64,000 nucleotides of DNA, from assembly GCA_002205965.3 (NCBI GenBank), contig NADL03000136.1, forward strand, positions 124,001 to 188,000, written 5' to 3'. Positions 58,591 through 64,000 of this stretch are shown here, piece by piece; the first letter of the stretch is position 1, and every line of letters begins with the position of its first letter. The position numbers and the translations under genes are program-made. The stretch is from Kappaphycus alvarezii (Eukaryota; Rhodophyta; Florideophyceae; Gigartinales; Solieriaceae). Under the pieces are notes generated by a model that worked only from the letters and a program-made list of their open reading frames with translations, had not been told where the DNA came from and did no database searches.

Positions 58591-60300
58591 ACTGCTTTTA
58601 TGATTCCTTTGACTGTGTTTTATTGGTAGGCCCCGAATCTTGGCGTGTCGTCTTCTTCTGTCGACCTATCATGTTGACTGTACGTTGAGTCGATTCAGAG
58701 CCGTTCCCACTCTCCATGGCGATCAGAGTTATGCAAACCCCATGCGTGTCATCGAGTAACTGAAAACAGAAAACGGGAACACACGCCACAAGAAAACTAC
58801 GGCGAGCAAGGGTATAAGCCGATGAGCACGTGAGAACCGGCTACGGGAACCACTGGCATTGATAACGGGAGTGTAATGAATGCTTTGTGCTCGACGTCGG
58901 ATGGGGCACTGCGAGAGCGAAAATGAAGGCCCTTCGGGTTTAACGAGGTAGTGTGAAATTGCGTGCTTGGAGATCGTTGCAAGGTGTTTAATGACCCTGT
59001 GGGATGCTTCGCGGTGGTGCGGACGGGAGCGTTGCGGGGGAGCCCATTGCACAGGAGGTGGATGGTGCGAGTCTGGAGGGAATGATCGTGGGCTGAATGG
59101 AATCGTTGATGTTCTGACCGGGTGTTTATGATGGTTGTTGCGGTGAATGCAAACTTTACGGGGCTTTAGGTTTTGCGGGCTGCGCTAACGTCCAGGAGAT
59201 GAGGGAATGGATTGTGGCGGTGATATTTGACGCCATGCAAACAAAATGGATAAATGCGGCACATTGCGGCTGGATTGTCAGTCGCACCGGTCATAAGCCA
59301 TTGGTGGCTATTCGACTGTCAAGTCGATGCGGTCCAAGCGGTGCGGCGTTAATTGCTGCAAAATATGAACATGTTCCAAGGACACTGTCGGCGAGTCAAG
59401 CATGAAGTGGATTTTCAGTGAACCACTGGTATAGTTTTTAAAAAGAACAGGGCCCATGCACATACGATACATGTATCGTCCATTGATGCTAACTTTGGCA
59501 ATACAATCACGGAAGTGGATGTTTCACATAAACGATAATAAAACAAATCTACTATTTGTCGCGATTTGTCGCGGCCTACCGGATCGACCCAGATGTAGCA
59601 CCTTACAGAAAACCCTGCGGAAAAACATGTGAAAATAGCGGATAATAAGACCCCCAGCTTTTGTGATTCAGGCATTCCTTCGATTCTGAAAGTCATGGAA
59701 TTGCATCTATGAGCCCGTTTTTGCTATCCCTGTTCGAGTTGGAGAATGAAAGAAATTGTTCACTTCACAGCATATCGCTATATTACTGAAACCATTCGAT
59801 TTCCGATCAAGGACCCGGCATACAAGAGAGTGTTGCGAGTTACTGTCGGCAATTTCGCTGACAACGGACTGGCCAAGCCACGAAAAGTAAACCTATTTTG
59901 TTGAGCTGCGCAACCAGTCAGTAGGATTGAATACTTTTTTTGCAGGCGAAGAAGACTTGCATGCAAATATGCTCCGTGCTCAAATTTCAGGTTGTATGTT
60001 GATCTTCCACACTGCCATTCGCTCCTTTAGTAGTATCGACTACACTGCGCGAGTGGATTGTAATAACGATCGGCAGATGTCGTTAGAAATGCCCAGTCTC
60101 CCTCGAGGATGTTTGCTTCAGTCTAACTAGAGAAATGGAGACCTTTAATTTGATTTTTAGTGGGCCTGCTAAACAGACTCAACCCAGCACCGGCTAAACC
60201 GATGCCCACGCCAACAGAAGGGAAGGAAGAAAATTCCACTACCGACACACCTGCGGGCCAAGGCGGTGGTAGCTTGAAAAACTAACTAGAGTGTTGGGCG
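58591..60300. other. upstream of GT61 and unassigned sequence
   Basis: The minus strand at 58.74-58.83 kb encodes the hydrophobic stretch that may belong to GT61. On the plus strand, IVHFTAYRYITETIRFPIKD to NGLAKPRK (about 59745-59887) is followed by an intron-like GTAAAC...TTTTTTTGCAG (59888-59945). This may be a small spliced gene, but no family was recognised. Confidence 0.3.
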
Positions 60301-61450
60301 AGAGACGATGCAATTTTTTTTTTGTACATGGGATTAACTTTTCCAAGAGAGTATTGTAGTTTACAGGAAGTTCCTGTACTGTACAGTACAGTACAAAGAT
60401 TCTACGGTGGAGGAACCGTCAACCCTGGCTGTACCGTGCTAATGAAATTACTGTACACCAAACAAGTGGTGTGTACTGTTCTGTACGTATTGTCCCGTAT
60501 GTACAGTACGTATTGTCCCGTATGTACAGTACGTTGTCACATCCCAAACGTTTACCATACAGTAGTAGACCAGCATTACAGCACTGAATGTCCCTGTCTG
60601 TCGAAAATATGGGATACATAAACTTTATTTATCTGTTGTACAGTGTATACTGTACGAACGGTCTCGGCCAATCACAGGCCACGACAGGTCTGACTTGGCA
60701 GATCCAATGATTTGTGCCCTAAACAGCCAAGTGGCAGTACTACTGTACTGTACTCCCGGTAATACAGTGGCTATCGTCCAATGTATCTGCTATTCTACAG
60801 CTATCGAACGGCTATATAAGGAAGCCCTCACTGTCCGATCGGGGCGTGAGGAGAGAGGCAGAGTTTGGGGCCAGAGAGAAATATCGACCGTTCTAGTGGC
60901 TCTATCTACTAAGCGACCAATTACGGGACTGCAACTGCCTCCGAGGGACCTTTGTACCCGTTCACTGTGCCTTCCTTTCCCGCTACTCCTCACTTACACC
61001 ACGCATACTACATTATGTACCATTTACAGTCCTGTAGTGTACTGTACAGTACGTTGTATTTTGCCCATACTACTGTACAGTACTATCTCTATCCAACGCA
61101 CCATAGTCTATATTTTCTACTGTAATCCTATTGTACTTTTAGCAATACCTGTTAGGATCGCTGTACTGGCAAGTTCACTAATACTGTCCACTAGTGTCTA
61201 TTGGACCATTGTCCTCATATGAGGACAACTTTCAACTATTTTTTCTAAGTACAAAAAGTTTTAGCCGCCTTTTTTTAGTTCCCAGGTATTCTTTTAAACA
61301 TGTAGATACTCGATCAAAACAAAATTTTCGAGAATTCCCACTCTGGTCAACGCAGGGATAACTTTCTCTGACGCGATACCCATCGATTTACCCTCAATTT
61401 TCACAGAAATGGATCCAAACCGTTCCAGGAAATCCCATTCACTATCGTGC
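60301..61450. repeat. GTACTGTAC/GTACAGTAC palindrome cluster
   Basis: Palindromes recur at about 60375-60397, 60485-60535, 60645, 60738-60756, 61038-61052 and 61074-61084. A 23-bp unit (GTATTGTCCCGTATGTACAG plus TAC) is tandemly doubled at about 60487-60533. The plus ORF at 60695-61222 spans several palindromes and is not convincing as a gene. Confidence 0.6.
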
Positions 61451-61498
61451 TTCCCTTGTTACTTCAGCTGCGGAATGTAAGCGCTTTTATGGGTCAGC

Positions 61499-63650
61499 TT
61501 GGAAAAGAAATTGCTCGCTGGAACCGCCATTTACGTCCACATCGACATCGTAAGCGGTCAAAGGAGGAAGTCAGTGGAGACAAGCTGGAAGATATGTGAC
61601 CATACCAAAACTGTCACGTTGAGGATTGTCAACATCAAAGCTGGATTACCTCCAACAGACATCATAGTGAGGAAAGGAACCGCTCAATTGCTAAACGAAG
61701 CGCTACATGAAAGTTTGGGCGCTTTCAACCGTCGTAGTCGGCATTGGATGGAAAATACGATGATTGAACGGCGCTTCAATCAGATGCACCTGTTTTTTGT
61801 CATGAAACGATCATGGACCAATCAAGAGGTTTTCACACCTATTAATGAAAATTTGTCCGAGAAAAACTGCAAAAATAATTGGCTACTCTGGTAATAATCT
61901 CACGTATGGTTATGTTTCTCGATATTTATCGCATTTGAATGCTTTATGAGCATGTTTCCGCTCCGGCACTTAAACGTCAAGCGTGACCTTACAAATGAAT
62001 GATTAGATGCCACTGGAAATCATCCCTTATCGTCAGGAGAGATGTTGAAGTTCTTTGAGATTTTCATACTAATGACAAGGGTTTCATTTTCAAATCGCCA
62101 CGACCTCTAGAGTGAATCTGGATCAAAGTAAATTTTGGCACCGAGCTCTGGAAAGATCATGTCACGTAGTAGGTTGAGCTGATTCTGGCTAACATTTGCT
62201 TCAGTCACACTTATGAACTGAAGGGAAGTCCCTGCGATGACTCGAGATGTTCTCTAGTAAGCGGATTTCTGAAGGCCATTAATGACCACCGCAGGCAATA
62301 TGTCACGCCATCTTCTCATATATGTGTCGATGAAAATATTAGCACATGGTATGGTCTATGTCGGTGATAGTAGGGAGCGTGGCACCATGGAATTACAGGA
62401 TGTGAACGGTTGCGGGAGCGCGAAGGCTAGCACGGGCAAGTATGTCATATGAAGTGTGGGAACAAACTCATTACAGTGAAAAGCATTGCGCAGTAATGTA
62501 ATCGCGTCCTATTAAAAGGAAGATGTAATTAAAAAGGGTAGTGAATTGCTTGGCTTGGTGTAGCGTATTCTGTTGTTGGTAGGATATAAGCGACGTCAGA
62601 CCTGCAACGGAGAAAAAAAGAGGGAAGGAGAAAAAGAAGCAAAACCAGAATCACTGACTACCAAAGTCACACACAATGTCTCGCTTACCACGCAGGGTAC
62701 GCCTACTGACTCATTGAGCGATGATCCTCAGTAGGGTCTGGTTTTACGCTACGTATGTAACCAGCAATACGCTCTGGGATCATTAAGATCCCCGTCTGAC
62801 CGACAGTCTCGAGGGAGATTGGATCAATAAAGGACTCCCTTATTACGTTGCCTTTGACAGAAAGCCCGAGAATGGCTGCGAATTGAAGGCTTCTGCATGT
62901 GGCCAGTGTGGAATAATGTTGAGATTGGAGCTCGTGATGGGAAAACGGGTGCCTTCGGCGTGACTTCACAAGCAATTCTGTCACACAACGCACTTAACTT
63001 CGTCTTGTTCAACCTGGCTGAAGACAGCGCTTCGAACGTGGGAATTCATTTTTTGCATCGGTGTCAACTGCGGAAGATTGATGAGATATGGAACGAGATT
63101 AATTCATGTGGTCAAGAATGTGGTTAAGGAATTTCCATGCAACACTTGTCGTCACAGGAGCTCACGGAGCGCAGATCATATCTCGATGGTTTCGAAGAAT
63201 CCTGACACCAAAAATCTTTAATGGCTGCGTTGTGGATGGTAGAGAACGAAGTTTTCGTCAGCAGTTGCCATAAAACCAATCAGGGAACCCCAATTTGTAG
63301 GGAAAGATGGAGAACTGTGGATGGCGAGACAAGGAAAGTGGAATTCGAGATTGCAGTTCCAGATGTTTTGGAGAGGTACTACGACACGTGTTCTCAAGTC
63401 GATCATCACAACAGATGTAGGCAAGATACCCTTGGAATTGAGAAGAAATTGAAGTCAAAGATTGGTCGCTCAGGTCAATTCCTCTCTCCTGTCGATTAAA
63501 TTGTTGATTTATTTTTACTATACAAGCAATTTTTCGGTCCAAGGCTCTGCTTATCACAATCCAAGTTTTATGAGATTCTTGCTGAAGAACATTGAGAACA
63601 ATTTGATTCAATATCGCGTAAGGCATCTTACTTTTAGAGAATGAGGATGA
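61499..63650 (+). mobile_element. piggyBac-like DNA transposase, interrupted
   Basis: The DDE_Tnp_1_7-type blocks appear in order. RHWMENTMIERRFNQMHLFF lies near 61.74-61.8 kb. NDHRRQYVTPSSHICVDENI lies near 62.28-62.34 kb and carries the first catalytic Asp. DWINKGLPYYVAFDRKPENG lies near 62.81-62.87 kb, followed by ASACGQCGIMLRL. Then come VVKNVVKEFP, AALWMVENEVFVSSCHKTNQ (63.22-63.28 kb), and VLERYYDTCSQVDHHNRCRQ with DTLGIEKKL (63.37-63.45 kb). PiggyBac enzymes move elements between TTAA sites without footprints. About 450 bp of unrelated DNA (about 62.36-62.81 kb) separates the CVDEN block from the WINKGLP block, and several frame changes are present. Terminal repeats were not found. Confidence 0.82.
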
Positions 63651-64000
63651 AACGAGATGTTGGACCCTGTTTCAGGGATTGGAACTCATATCTTGCTGTA
63701 ACTACAAAAAAAGGAAATTAAGTAATGGTGAGTATACTAAACATCTTACCAAGGTCGATGTCGAGTTTATAAGGTCAGTAAGTCAAAATTTCTTTGTTAT
63801 ATTGCCATCACAACAGCCTTAGTGACATTTATATCTGTCACGCAAGGAAAAAATGTGTTGCTACATGGACCACGTGCGCGAGAAACGCCATATGGAACTC
63901 AAATAGTATTCAAGATGATATAAAATAGTGTGACTTTTTTGTTATAAAGAAAAAATTATCAATGAGTTCTATTTCTATAGCCCCTACTGATTTTACTTGC
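63651..64000. other. no recognised gene
   Basis: AT-rich flank to the end of the window. Nothing supported. Confidence 0.3.

Noticed and set aside
60695-61222. 175-codon plus-strand ORF
   Set aside because: It crosses several GTACTGTAC palindromes and its product has no consistent protein character.
1-64000. CRISPR arrays, bacterial operons, rRNA genes
   Set aside because: No regularly spaced direct repeats, no bacterial-style gene packing and no rRNA sequence recognised; the content is eukaryotic.

Overview
This is a repeat-rich stretch of nuclear DNA from a microbial eukaryote. There are no operons, ribosome binding sites or rRNA. Several transposon proteins look most like those I remember from oomycetes: a Ty3/gypsy RT with GYWQLPLHPDS and WIDDF..H, a copia element with a Tudor-like module, and a piggyBac with VAFDRKPENGCE. 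A fungus such as a chytrid is not excluded, and I could search no database, so the host is unresolved.

Few host genes are recognisable. Three paralogous RING-IBR-RING (RBR) ubiquitin ligase genes lie at 1.8-2.7 kb (minus), 52.6-53.5 kb (plus) and 55.6-56.8 kb (plus). A GT61-type glycosyltransferase lies at 57.1-58.6 kb (minus). Weaker candidates are a Cys-rich ORF at 3.9-4.3 kb, a minus-strand ORF with a hydrophobic segment at 11.0-11.4 kb, ORFs at 11.9-12.9 kb, and a basic ORF with a 200-bp tandem duplication at 15.0-15.95 kb. The RBR and GT61 genes keep family signatures and, for RBR, the catalytic cysteines, but their domains fall in different frames. They are either young pseudogenes, or one-base errors remain in the sequence.

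The rest is layered mobile DNA. From left to right: a Helitron/Pif1 helicase (0-0.6 kb, minus); 3' ends of a LINE (3.1 and 5.2 kb); a very young Ty3/gypsy element with 4-bp target duplication (5752-11030); a LINE 3' fragment framed by short inverted repeats (16.9-17.5 kb); an LTR with a decayed gag (18.3-20.1 kb); a Ty1/copia element with 5-bp target duplication (22573-30001) carrying a LINE fragment in its 5' LTR and a zinc-finger ORF before gag; a solo LTR (30.2 kb); a LINE RT remnant (30.5-31.5 kb); a gypsy integrase tail (32 kb); a pogo-like transposase split by a tRNA-like insert (32.3-33.7 kb); a second copia (34195-39361) with a short element in its 5' LTR; LINE and copia remnants (41-43.6 and 45.9-47.1 kb); a minus-strand gypsy fossil (48.7-51.8 kb); a 203-bp foldback element (51.85-52.05 kb); and a piggyBac-like transposase split by an insert (61.5-63.65 kb).

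The genes form no pathway. The two right-hand RBR genes sit about 2 kb apart on one strand, a small gene family in a transposon-rich neighbourhood. The spacers around them are dense in GTACTGTAC/GTACAGTAC palindromes. The most unusual items are the split RBR family, the tRNA-like insert beside a catalytic codon of the pogo transposase, the palindrome clusters, and the small foldback elements.
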